The position numbers and the translations under genes are program-made. Shown piece after piece: positions 20,818 to 29,660 of a DNA stretch of 64,000 nt. The notes under the pieces are model-generated. The model saw nothing but the letters and a program-made list of their open reading frames with translations. It was not told where the DNA came from and made no database searches. Position 1 is the first letter of the stretch; each line of letters opens with the position of its first letter. The stretch is taken from assembly GCA_902598305.1 (NCBI GenBank), contig CACKBL010000004.1, positions 86,314-150,313 on the forward strand, in the 5' to 3' direction. The DNA is from an uncultured Bacteroidota bacterium (GTDB lineage Bacteria > Bacteroidota > Bacteroidia > Flavobacteriales > Flavobacteriaceae).

Positions 20818-21618
20818 ATGCGCAACAAGAATACACTTGTAATTTCTTCAGAGGTAGTCCCATATTTACCTGAAACGATTCTTTCTAAAAGTTCCTTCAA
20901 GATTCCGAAGGAAATTAATGACATGGGTGGACAAACTAGAATTTTTATGCCTAAGTATGGTATTATTAATGAGCGACGACATCAATTACATGAGGTCATA
21001 AGACTTTCTGGAATGAACCTGGTTATAAATGATATTGATATGCCACTTATAATAAAAGTCGCCTCTATACCTAAAGAAAGAATGCAAGTTTATTTCATCG
21101 ATAACGAGGATTATTTCAAACGAAAGCAAATGTTAATTGATACTAAAGGCAAAGGGTTTAAGGATAACGATGAGAGAATGATTTTTTTCACAAAAGGTGT
21201 ATTAGAGACTGTCAAAAAACTAAATTGGTCTCCAGATGTAATTAATTGTCATGGATGGTTTACTTCACTTTTCCCCTTATATATGAAAACTTATTTTAAC
21301 AATGAGCCAATTTTCAAAAAAAGTAAAATTATAACTTCAATATATGACAATGACATGGCAGGTGTTTTGAATAAAAAACTTAAAGACAAAATCAGGTTTG
21401 ATGATATCGATGTGGACCTAGATTTGATTAGTAAACCTGACTATCATTCTTTGATATCACTTGCAATAAATTATTCGGACGGAGTAATAACTTACTCGGA
21501 TAGCTTGAGTTTGGACTTAGCTTCAAAACTTAAAAACTTTGACAAACCAGTTTTAGATTTTGAAAATGCAAAAAAAGAAAATGGACACACGAATTTTTTT
21601 AAAAAATACTTTTTGTAA
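20818..21618 (+). CDS. Glycogen/starch synthase-like protein, catalytic N-domain only
   Basis: 266 residues, about half of a GT5 glycogen synthase (about 470-500). It matches the N-terminal domain: an SSEVVPYLPE start, the GGQTRIFMPKYG block near 40-51, VYFIDNEDYFKRK, the NDERMIFFTKGVLE helix, and INCHGWFTSLFPLYM. The usual KxGGL substrate loop near the N terminus is absent and the whole C-terminal nucleotide-sugar domain is missing. Short homologues of this kind sit beside panC in many Bacteroidetes and are unlikely to be active glycogen synthases. DUF4270 follows 11 bases later, so the two are probably cotranscribed. Confidence 0.8.
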   Translation: MRNKNTLVISSEVVPYLPETILSKSSFKIPKEINDMGGQTRIFMPKYGIINERRHQLHEVIRLSGMNLVINDIDMPLIIKVASIPKERMQVYFIDNEDYFKRKQMLIDTKGKGFKDNDERMIFFTKGVLETVKKLNWSPDVINCHGWFTSLFPLYMKTYFNNEPIFKKSKIITSIYDNDMAGVLNKKLKDKIRFDDIDVDLDLISKPDYHSLISLAINYSDGVITYSDSLSLDLASKLKNFDKPVLDFENAKKENGHTNFFKKYFL

Positions 21619-21629
21619 TTTTTTAATTG

Positions 21630-23444
21630 ATGAAACTTTTTAATGCTCTCTTTTTCATTCTTCTTATTATAATTTTTAATTTTTCTTGCAACGAAGAGTA
21701 TAATTCTGTTGGTATAGAACTTGTCTCTGATTCGGATTTTGAAACCAAAGTTGAATTTTATCCAGTTTATTCAAGAACTGATTCAATTGCTGATGTTCAA
21801 TCAGACAGGCAGGTTTATATGCACGTTGGTCAATTCACTTTACCTTTTTTTGGAAGGAGCTCAGCAAACTTTACAACACAGATCAATATTCCGCCAAATA
21901 GTATTTTTGGAAATTTTTCACAAAACCGCGAATTGGAGGGTGATGTGAACAATACAAAAGTTATTGAAGAAAACGAGACAGTCAAAGATGTATATCTGGA
22001 AATACCCTTTATAATAGATCAAAGAGATTCAGATAATGATGGAGTAATAGATGCTTTTGATATTAATCCAAATGATCCAAACAGTGATTCAGATGGCGAT
22101 GGCGTTACCGACATTGAGGAACAACGAAATGGGACAAATCCCCTTGATTCAGATTCTGATGGTGATGGAATCTCTGATTTAACTGATACAGACAATAGTT
22201 CATATGACAGCGAAAATAAAATATACAGTGTTGATTCAATATATGGAAATAAAAGCACCCAGTTTAATTTCAAAGTTACAGAGTTAACTTATTTTTTTAG
22301 CGATTTAGATCCAGATAACAATTTTGAAAGCATTAAACCATATTATTCTCAAAGAGATTATTATGAAGAAGGTTTTATTGGAAGAGTTTTAGCAGATTAT
22401 CCATATCAGCTGGATTTTAATGAAATTAGATATAATTATAAAGAAGATGATCCTGAAACCGAGAGTGTAGACGAAACAACGCTTGTAGAAACAAGGCTAA
22501 CACCTAGAATAAGGATACCTTTAGATAATTCTTTTTTCCAAGAGAAAATACTAGATATGGAAAGTTCAGATGTCTTGGAAAATGCTAACAATTTTCACAA
22601 TCACATAAAGTCTATAAATTTTAGGATTACCAACTCGAATGAAGATATTTATATGCTATTAAATATGACTGGAGCTTCAATTAAGGTTAAATACGATTTC
22701 GATCTTGTCAACGATAACGGCACTCAAAATATTTTGACAGACGACACTATCGAAAAAGGAGAAAGGATTTTGGATCTGCCAATCGGGGGTGTAAAAATCA
22801 ATCATTTTAAAAACCATAACATAACAGAAAACGCCCTATCATCGGGGAAAATTTATCTTAAAGGAGGTCTAGGAACTAGATCAATCATTAATCTTTTTGA
22901 TAAAGAAGGAGATTCCGAGGTTATTGAAAATTTAAGGTTAAAAAATAACATTTTAATAAATGAAGCCAATTTAATTTTTTACGTTGATCCTTTATTTGTC
23001 CAAAACTGGGATAATGAAAGTTTAATTGCAGAAAGATTGTATGTATATAAAACAACGGATAATCTTCCTCTTTCAGATTATTTCTCTGACCCAACAAGCA
23101 GTGAAACTGACCCCACTTTAAATAAAATTCTTCATGGAGGTAAATTAGAATATAAGGATAATAGACCATTCAGATATAAAATTAATATTACTGAACATGT
23201 ATCTGATTTAATCAACTTAAACGACGGAATTTATTCGGAAAACATACCTCTATCTCTTGTTGTCACTTCGGATGTTGCCTTTATAAGATCAAGAAAAGCA
23301 ATTCTAAAAAACGGTGGTGATAAAATTACAATACCTGAAGGAACTATATATAACCCATTAGGAACAGTAATTTTAAATGAAAACCCTCCAGAAGGACTAA
23401 CCGAAAAAAAACTAATTTTAGAAATAATATATACTGAATTTTAG
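21630..23444 (+). CDS. DUF4270 lipoprotein with thrombospondin-3-like repeats
   Basis: 604 residues from ATG at 21630; a TTG one codon upstream is less likely. The lipobox (FNFSC, Cys about 20) marks an outer-membrane lipoprotein. The DUF4270 parts are VGIELVSDSDFETK, VYSRTDSIADVQSDRQVYMHVGQ and a long beta-rich region with EANLIFYVD and a PLGTVILNE end. Between about 130 and 190 an insert of calcium-type loops appears (DSDNDGVIDAFD, DSDGDGVTDIEE, DSDSDGDGISDLTD), typical of thrombospondin type 3 repeats. Function of DUF4270 is unknown; it is a surface-type family of Bacteroidetes. Confidence 0.85.
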   Translation: MKLFNALFFILLIIIFNFSCNEEYNSVGIELVSDSDFETKVEFYPVYSRTDSIADVQSDRQVYMHVGQFTLPFFGRSSANFTTQINIPPNSIFGNFSQNRELEGDVNNTKVIEENETVKDVYLEIPFIIDQRDSDNDGVIDAFDINPNDPNSDSDGDGVTDIEEQRNGTNPLDSDSDGDGISDLTDTDNSSYDSENKIYSVDSIYGNKSTQFNFKVTELTYFFSDLDPDNNFESIKPYYSQRDYYEEGFIGRVLADYPYQLDFNEIRYNYKEDDPETESVDETTLVETRLTPRIRIPLDNSFFQEKILDMESSDVLENANNFHNHIKSINFRITNSNEDIYMLLNMTGASIKVKYDFDLVNDNGTQNILTDDTIEKGERILDLPIGGVKINHFKNHNITENALSSGKIYLKGGLGTRSIINLFDKEGDSEVIENLRLKNNILINEANLIFYVDPLFVQNWDNESLIAERLYVYKTTDNLPLSDYFSDPTSSETDPTLNKILHGGKLEYKDNRPFRYKINITEHVSDLINLNDGIYSENIPLSLVVTSDVAFIRSRKAILKNGGDKITIPEGTIYNPLGTVILNENPPEGLTEKKLILEIIYTEF

Positions 23445-23480
23445 TGCTAAATTAAAAGTTTAAGTAAACCTTACTATATC

Positions 23481-24884
23481 CTAGTAGTTAGTTACATAAA
23501 TACTTTTTTTGTTGGTTTTTTTTATTTCTCTTAATCTTTTTATCGTAGATAAATTCATTTTTTTTATTTCTGAATTTTCTATAATTACAGCAAACCTTTC
23601 TCCATTCATTAATTTTTCTTTTAGTTGCTCTAAATTGATCATCTTTATTGCGCCTAAACTGTAAAACTGGCTAGAAAAAGATTTATAATTTAGATAAAAT
23701 AGTGAGTAATCACTTACTAATTCGCTTTTCACTAACTCTTTGTCACAGTTATTTTGAATAGTATCATCTATCACTCCGGAATAAAAAACAGACAATAAGA
23801 CAAAATATAATAGTGCAGATATGGATAGATAATATCTTTTAAATTTAAACTCTGACCAAAAGTGAGTGACTAAAAGTGCAGCAGGTACTGCTATTGGTAA
23901 TGTGTAAGTATGAATAAGACTGCTTGAAAAAGTAAAAAAAACAGGAGTAAATAACATCCAACAGACAAGAAAACAAACCCATTTGTTTTTGTAAGCTTCT
24001 TCAATTATTTTCCTAATCCTAGTTATTATTAAAAGTGACCAAGGAAAGATAGCCATTGTTGAAAATAACCATATAATTCCATAAGGTTGTTGTTTAGCAA
24101 ATCCATACAAATCTCCCTTCCAGCCTGAATCAAAAAACCTTCTGAAATGTTCTCCATAAATGAAATAATCGATAAACCCAGGTGATTTTAATTCCGTAAA
24201 ATAGTACCAAGGGAATGATATCAAAAAAGTTAAAGAAAGGCCACTTAAAATCGGTATTTTTTTAAGTTTTTTTAGTTCTTCTTTGTAAACTAAAAGCCAG
24301 ATAAAAATTGGGGGTAACGTCAATATTAAAATTATTGGTCCTTTTGATAAAAGTCCCAAACCAATTCCTGTAAAAAACCCATACCACCACTTTAATCCAG
24401 ATTTTTTACCAACTGCTTCCCAAAAAGAAAGCATAACAAGGATTATTGAAAAATTTAATATTGTATCTGTTGAAACCACACCTGCATGCAAGTAAAACTC
24501 TGGCATCAATAATAGTATCAAAGGGGTTAGAAAAAAGATTTTATTTTCAATTTTGTCATATCTCGAGATAAATAAAACAATTATTATAGTTGTAATTAAA
24601 TAGGGAAGCCTTATATAAAACTCATATAACCCAAAAAGTTTAATTGAAATAGCGGTCAGCCAAGTAGAAAGTGGAGGTTTCGCCCAAAATGGAATATTAT
24701 AGTCAATTTGTAACAGTATCCAATTATTCGTTTCGACCATTATTCTGGCTATTTCGGCGTATCTAGCTTCGGTTTTATCCATTAATGGGAGCAAATAATT
24801 TATTATTCCTCTATTAGCAATTAATACAAGTAATAAAAAGACAACCCAAAGCTTATTTGTGAATTTAAGGAAACGGGAATCCAT
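23481..24884 (-). CDS. ArnT-like lipid-linked sugar glycosyltransferase (GT83/PMT-like)
   Basis: 467 residues with about ten to twelve hydrophobic segments. The first loop carries the ArnT/PMT signature DKTEARYAEIARIM followed by PFWAKPPLSTWL, where the acidic catalytic residue and lipid-phosphate contacts lie. Such enzymes move a sugar from a polyprenyl-phosphate carrier to lipid A, glycan or protein on the outer side of the inner membrane. It shares one base with the upstream GT2 gene, which could make the polyprenyl-phosphate sugar; that pairing supports the role. It converges on DUF4270 across 36 bases. Confidence 0.85.
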   Translation of the reverse strand: MDSRFLKFTNKLWVVFLLLVLIANRGIINYLLPLMDKTEARYAEIARIMVETNNWILLQIDYNIPFWAKPPLSTWLTAISIKLFGLYEFYIRLPYLITTIIIVLFISRYDKIENKIFFLTPLILLLMPEFYLHAGVVSTDTILNFSIILVMLSFWEAVGKKSGLKWWYGFFTGIGLGLLSKGPIILILTLPPIFIWLLVYKEELKKLKKIPILSGLSLTFLISFPWYYFTELKSPGFIDYFIYGEHFRRFFDSGWKGDLYGFAKQQPYGIIWLFSTMAIFPWSLLIITRIRKIIEEAYKNKWVCFLVCWMLFTPVFFTFSSSLIHTYTLPIAVPAALLVTHFWSEFKFKRYYLSISALLYFVLLSVFYSGVIDDTIQNNCDKELVKSELVSDYSLFYLNYKSFSSQFYSLGAIKMINLEQLKEKLMNGERFAVIIENSEIKKMNLSTIKRLREIKKTNKKSIYVTNY

Positions 24885-25609
24885 TATTTGTACCTTTTTT
24901 TAATTATCAAAAGGTCTAAAATAATCCTTGGTGCATGTACAAATTTTACTCTTGAATCCTCAGTGTCAATCCAACTTTTTAAAGGCACTTCTCTTGAAAT
25001 TTCTAAAAACTTATCCTTACCATAAAAATTTATGAGTCTTAAAAATATCTCTACATCAAACAACCATCTTGACAAAAAAGCTTTTTCAAAGGATGTTTTT
25101 ACCAATTTTTGATCCATTATTTTACATCCACATTGTGTATCATAAATAGAGATTCCTATAATTGAAGATATAATAGTCGCTATACTTCTTCCTATTATAA
25201 AACGATGAAATTTTCTTTTAATGATGTTATTTGATTTGGAGATTCTCGAACCGAACACAAATTTGATTTTATCATTTATTTTTTTAGATAATAATTTGCA
25301 TTCTTCAAGTGAGGTGGATAAGTCAGCATCTAGGTAAGCCAAATTTCCACTCATATTTTCATGAACTGCATATAAAAAGCCGTCACGTACAGCATTACCT
25401 TTTCCTTTATTTTTTTTATATGACAAAATCTTAATTTGTTTTGGAAACTTATTGGATAATTTATTTACTAAGTTTTTTGTATTGTCAGTAGAACCGTCAT
25501 CCACAAAAATTATCTTGACTTGCTTATTTAGTTTCAAAAAATCTAAATATTTGTTAAAGGGAAGCCTCATAGATTCATTGTAGCACGGGATAATAATATT
25601 CAAAGACAT
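24884..25609 (-). CDS. Glycosyltransferase family 2, polyprenyl-phosphate sugar synthase-like
   Basis: 241 residues, a GT-A fold. IIPCYNESMRLP opens the nucleotide-binding site, IIFVDDGSTDNT and LAYLDADLST give the metal/nucleotide aspartates, and FVFGSRI plus DTQCGCKIM match the dolichyl-phosphate glucosyl/mannosyl transferase branch. No C-terminal transmembrane helices are evident, so it is probably peripheral. It likely loads a hexose onto a polyprenyl phosphate for the ArnT-like enzyme encoded immediately downstream with a one-base overlap. The sugar identity is not determinable. Confidence 0.87.
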   Translation of the reverse strand: MSLNIIIPCYNESMRLPFNKYLDFLKLNKQVKIIFVDDGSTDNTKNLVNKLSNKFPKQIKILSYKKNKGKGNAVRDGFLYAVHENMSGNLAYLDADLSTSLEECKLLSKKINDKIKFVFGSRISKSNNIIKRKFHRFIIGRSIATIISSIIGISIYDTQCGCKIMDQKLVKTSFEKAFLSRWLFDVEIFLRLINFYGKDKFLEISREVPLKSWIDTEDSRVKFVHAPRIILDLLIIKKRYK

Positions 25610-25633
25610 CTCACTTCACTATTATAGATAAAA

Positions 25634-27175
25634 TTAACTAAACAAAAAATGTATAATTATTAAACTACCCAATAGCAAATAACCTAAATTTCTATTTAAT
25701 ATAGAACTAGGATAAAACAAACTTTTAATATTTTTCATTTTTCCTTCACTAAACAAGATGGATGAAATCAATAAAGATATAATTACAGTAAAAGCTCGCA
25801 AGAAGTAATTTAAATCTGGGACAAGTTTTTCAATCGCCAAGTTAAGAGGAATGCTTAAAACCAGTAGGTAAAAAATTATTTTTTTGTTTGGTTTTATAAG
25901 CAAAACCGATGTGCAAATCAGCAAAACTATACCACAATTTATGTAATATCTCAGGTTGTTTAAAACATGTGTAAATGCTATCTGAGGTTTGTCAAGTTTT
26001 AAATAAAGTAAATATATTCCAACTGTTAGCCCAATGCAAAGTGCAATTATAATAGACTTTCTTCCGGCAATTATTTTTTCCTTATCCGTTGCAGCCTTAT
26101 TTATATATTTAGAATAAATATCCGTTGACCACATTGTAGCAATTGAGTTTAATGTAGAGTCTAAAGTACTCATTAAAGAAGCGAATAAACCACAAAGAAT
26201 AATACCTTTAAAACCATTAGGCAATAGGTTTTTTACAATGTAGGGGAAAGCTAAATCTGGGTCTTGAAGACTATCTCCTAAGATCCCATATAATGCGATT
26301 CCCGGCAGAACTATAATTACAGCCATAAAATATTTTATTAATCCACCTGCTAACAACCCTATCTGAGCATGATTTAAATTTCTTGCTGCTATTGCTCGTT
26401 GCATTATTGTTTGATTTGCACACCAATAATTTATATTAAGAAAAAATAGTCCTAAAAGGTGTGTCCATGGTAAAGTTGGATGGTTAGCACTAAGATGGAG
26501 GTGCATTTTTTCTCCTGTCTTTTCGTATAACTGTTCTATTCCTCCCAAATTTGATATAGATACATAAAAAACTATTATTCCGCCAACTATAATAATTATA
26601 AACTGAATTATATCTGTTTTTACTACAGCATTTAACCCCCCTAGATAAGTATAAAAGCCAGAGATTAAACCTAAGACCACAATTAAATAGGTAATTCTCT
26701 CAAATTTATTTCGAACAAAAGGCTCGAAAAGATTGTCAAATACGACCTCTGTTGCATATGCACCCCAAAAAAGAGCTGCACCAAGTGTAATAGTTGAAAA
26801 AAGTGTTATGTTCGCCACAGAGTAAAATAATGCAATCTTCTTTCCAAGTCTTTTCTCAATAAATTCGGTTATGGTAAAAACTTTTTCTTTTAAATAAAAA
26901 GGAACAAAAATAAATGCTCCAATCAATATTCCCTGAACAGCGTTAATTTCCAGATTTGCTTGTGCAAGACCAAATATATAAGCGGAGCCCATCATCCCTA
27001 ATAATTGATAACCCTGTATATTTGTTGCAATAGTCGATATTGCTATAGAATACCAAGGGAGGTTTCTTGAGCTTAGAAAATATTGATCAGCACTTGCATC
27101 GTTGCTTAACCTTCCTTTTAAGGCGAATGAGATTACAATGAAAAAATAAAAAATTACTATAAATAAATCAAACAT
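25634..27175 (-). CDS. Sodium/solute symporter (SSS family)
   Basis: 513 residues with about 13 to 14 membrane segments. Family features include DQYFLSSRNLPWYSIAIS, IATNIQGYQLLGMMG, TYLGGLNAVVKTDIIQF and the FASLMSTLDSTLNSIATMW helix with sodium-site residues. The general resemblance is to SGLT-type sugar/organic-acid carriers. The substrate is unknown; the neighbours (monooxygenase, GntP, glycerate kinase) suggest a small hydroxylated or sulfonated compound. It starts three bases after the monooxygenase gene ends, so it is coupled to it. Confidence 0.9.
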   Translation of the reverse strand: MFDLFIVIFYFFIVISFALKGRLSNDASADQYFLSSRNLPWYSIAISTIATNIQGYQLLGMMGSAYIFGLAQANLEINAVQGILIGAFIFVPFYLKEKVFTITEFIEKRLGKKIALFYSVANITLFSTITLGAALFWGAYATEVVFDNLFEPFVRNKFERITYLIVVLGLISGFYTYLGGLNAVVKTDIIQFIIIIVGGIIVFYVSISNLGGIEQLYEKTGEKMHLHLSANHPTLPWTHLLGLFFLNINYWCANQTIMQRAIAARNLNHAQIGLLAGGLIKYFMAVIIVLPGIALYGILGDSLQDPDLAFPYIVKNLLPNGFKGIILCGLFASLMSTLDSTLNSIATMWSTDIYSKYINKAATDKEKIIAGRKSIIIALCIGLTVGIYLLYLKLDKPQIAFTHVLNNLRYYINCGIVLLICTSVLLIKPNKKIIFYLLVLSIPLNLAIEKLVPDLNYFLRAFTVIISLLISSILFSEGKMKNIKSLFYPSSILNRNLGYLLLGSLIIIHFLFS

Positions 27176-27178
27176 ACA

Positions 27179-28312
27179 TTATTTCCTTCGTCCTTCGCTA
27201 AGAGGTGAATTAGATTTAACTTCAGGAAATCTTCCTAATTGTTTTGACAAGGAAATATTATTAAAGTGAGGCAAAACATAATTTCCAAATATTTCGCACT
27301 CTCTATTGTGAGGATACCCAGATAAAATAAAAGATTCTATACCCATACCGATATACCTCTTTAGCTTTGAAGCAATTTGATCGGGATTCCCAACCAAAGC
27401 TGCACCACAACCAGACCTAGCTAAACCTATCCCTGTCCACAAATTTGGTTCGGCAAAAAAGTCCTGGTTAGATTGTGATCTTAAATTGCTTTGAATTGAA
27501 ACACCCAATGATTTTGAATCTAAGGCTCGGTTTTTTATATCTTCTCCTTTTTTCAAATCTAGCTTAGAAATTAAGCCTCTAGCATAAGCCTTTGCTTCAT
27601 CTTCAGTTTCTCTTACAATTACATGTATTCTAAGACCAAATTTTATCGACCTTCCATACTTCTTAGCTTTGTTCTTGACTTTTTTGATTAATTTATTTAA
27701 ATTATCTTCTTTGTCTGGCCACATTAGATAAACATCACAAAATTCAGCACAAAGCTCAATCCCATCATCTGAATATCCACCGAAATAAAGAAGTGGGCCG
27801 CCATTAATTTGGTATGGTTTTGCAGGATCAGATGGTAGTTTAAAAGAATAATATTCACCTTGATATTCCACAAAATCTTTTGACCAGAACAATTTTAAAA
27901 TTTGGATAACCTCTCTAGATCTTTCATATCGCTTTTTGGATTCTAAATTTTCACCAGGGAGGTTTGACGAAATAATATTTAAAGTTAATCTTCCTTTAAC
28001 CATATGATCAATTGTTGCAACAGTTCGAGCAAGCATTGGAGGGTGAATTTCTCCGCACCTGACAGCAGGCAGGAAATTTATATCTTTTGTTAGGTTTGAC
28101 ATTGCAGCTACGAACGAAAGAGAGTCCTGACCAACTTGGAAAGAAGATGGGCATAAAACATTCTTATATCCAAATTTTTCTGCAGTTTGAACGATTTTAC
28201 AAGTGTTCTCCCAAGAACTTTTATATAACGGATTTCTATTACCAAGAAAATCGTCGTCTCCGTCACAAATTGGAGCAAACCAAGAAATTTCGGCTGAGTT
28301 TTTTAAAGACAT
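27179..28312 (-). CDS. LLM-class flavin-dependent monooxygenase (SsuD-like)
   Basis: 377 residues from ATG at 28312; a TTG at 28327 would add five residues and crowd the preceding gntP stop. It has the luciferase-like TIM-barrel layout: EISWFAPICDGD, a central SFVAAMSNLTKDINFLPAV block, HPPMLARTVATIDHMVKGRLTLNI (split motif) and the C-terminal LVGNPDQIASKLKRY. This subgroup includes alkanesulfonate, sulfoquinovose and related FMNH2-dependent monooxygenases. The cleaved compound is unknown, and no flavin reductase gene is beside it. It is embedded between gntP and the SSS symporter. Confidence 0.85.
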   Translation of the reverse strand: MSLKNSAEISWFAPICDGDDDFLGNRNPLYKSSWENTCKIVQTAEKFGYKNVLCPSSFQVGQDSLSFVAAMSNLTKDINFLPAVRCGEIHPPMLARTVATIDHMVKGRLTLNIISSNLPGENLESKKRYERSREVIQILKLFWSKDFVEYQGEYYSFKLPSDPAKPYQINGGPLLYFGGYSDDGIELCAEFCDVYLMWPDKEDNLNKLIKKVKNKAKKYGRSIKFGLRIHVIVRETEDEAKAYARGLISKLDLKKGEDIKNRALDSKSLGVSIQSNLRSQSNQDFFAEPNLWTGIGLARSGCGAALVGNPDQIASKLKRYIGMGIESFILSGYPHNRECEIFGNYVLPHFNNISLSKQLGRFPEVKSNSPLSEGRRK

Positions 28313-28328
28313 GAAATTAATTTTCAAT

Positions 28329-29660
28329 TTAAATAAAATTAACTAAGGAAGTCAACTTGTAACCAATTAAAATAAAAACAATACCAGCTATACCTTGTAT
28401 TAAAGTCCCCGTTGTATGATATTTCAAAGCTTTCTTAGCTGAAATCCCAGTCATTTCAGAAACTATCCAAAAATATGAATCATTTGTATGAGATACTGTC
28501 ATAGAACCCACACCGATAGACAAGATTGTCCAGATTTTATCAATCTCGTTATCAAGACCCAATGAAGCTAAAAGGGGATACATAATTGAGGAAGTTGTAA
28601 TTATTGCTACAGTTGATGAACCCTGAACTGTTTTAAAAATAGAAGCTATGAAGAAAGGAATTAAAAGTACCAAACTAAAGTCAAAAGAGTAGATGTTTAT
28701 AAAATCTTCTAGAGGGATTTTTTGCATTATAAGACCAAGTGTTCCTCCCATTCCAGTTATTAAAATTATTGGGGAAGCGCTATAGAGACCATTTTTAATA
28801 CAAAAATTTAATCCTATCTCAGGATTGAATTTAATTAACCTAAATGAAAGAATAACCCCAACGAATAAAGCAAAAGAAGGGTTGCCTAAAAAACTAAACA
28901 CAAAATCTAAATTTTTGGAAGCATTTAAATTTCCAAACAAGGTGCCAATTGCAATTAGTATAACCGGGACAACAATTGGTATTATGGATTCACTTATACT
29001 TGGAAATTTTTTGCTGTTTTTTTTATCAAAAAACAAATTGGCATCAAACCTTGGTTTGTTGTAGATTAAATATGAAAAAGTAGAGCCTATAATCACTAAA
29101 ATAAAAGCAAGAACACCTCCAATAATTATCAAAAGAGAAAAGTTTTCTAATCTCAGATTAGAAGCTGCAGCAAGTGGTCCAGGAGTTGGTGGGACCAAGA
29201 CATGAGGTGCAAAAAGACTAGTTGAGAGAGCAACTCCAAGTGATTTTAAAGGAATCTTTGACTTTAATGAAATAGATTTTATGGTTTTCGAAAGTATTAT
29301 AAAAGCCGCGTCACAAAAAACAGGAATTGAAATTATATAACCTACAAAGCCAATTTTGAATTGAAGAGGCATTTTTCTAAATCTCGTAATTATATGATTA
29401 GCAATTGATGAAGTGGCATTTGTCAGTTCCAAAGTTTTGCCAATAATAGTCCCGAAAATTATTAATAAGCCTATTTTTTGTGTAGTTTCACTAAATCCAA
29501 CAAACAACAATTTAAGGAGCTCGACAAAATTAATTTCTAATGAAAGACCCAATAATATAGATGCTGCAAAAAGCACTAAAAATGGATGCAACTTTAAATA
29601 AGTAGTACCTATTATTATCCATACAATTAATGTGATTATTGTGATTAAAATGAAAAGCAT
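28329..29660 (-). CDS. GntP family permease
   Basis: 443 residues and about 12 hydrophobic segments. GntP features include PVFCDAAFIILSKTIKS, LFAPHVLVPPTPGPLAAAS (the proline-rich PTPGP loop) and the end motif SHTNDSYFWIVSEMTGIS. The family moves gluconate and related sugar acids with protons. Next to glycerate kinase, glycerate is a reasonable substrate guess. The ATG overlaps the glycerate kinase stop as TAATG. The C terminus lies 16 bases ahead of the monooxygenase start. Confidence 0.9.
   Translation of the reverse strand: MLFILITIITLIVWIIIGTTYLKLHPFLVLFAASILLGLSLEINFVELLKLLFVGFSETTQKIGLLIIFGTIIGKTLELTNATSSIANHIITRFRKMPLQFKIGFVGYIISIPVFCDAAFIILSKTIKSISLKSKIPLKSLGVALSTSLFAPHVLVPPTPGPLAAASNLRLENFSLLIIIGGVLAFILVIIGSTFSYLIYNKPRFDANLFFDKKNSKKFPSISESIIPIVVPVILIAIGTLFGNLNASKNLDFVFSFLGNPSFALFVGVILSFRLIKFNPEIGLNFCIKNGLYSASPIILITGMGGTLGLIMQKIPLEDFINIYSFDFSLVLLIPFFIASIFKTVQGSSTVAIITTSSIMYPLLASLGLDNEIDKIWTILSIGVGSMTVSHTNDSYFWIVSEMTGISAKKALKYHTTGTLIQGIAGIVFILIGYKLTSLVNFI

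Noticed and set aside
22019..22273. Minus-strand frame rich in Ser-Pro-Ser-Glu
   Set aside because: It is the shadow of the Asp-rich thrombospondin-3-like repeats on the plus strand.
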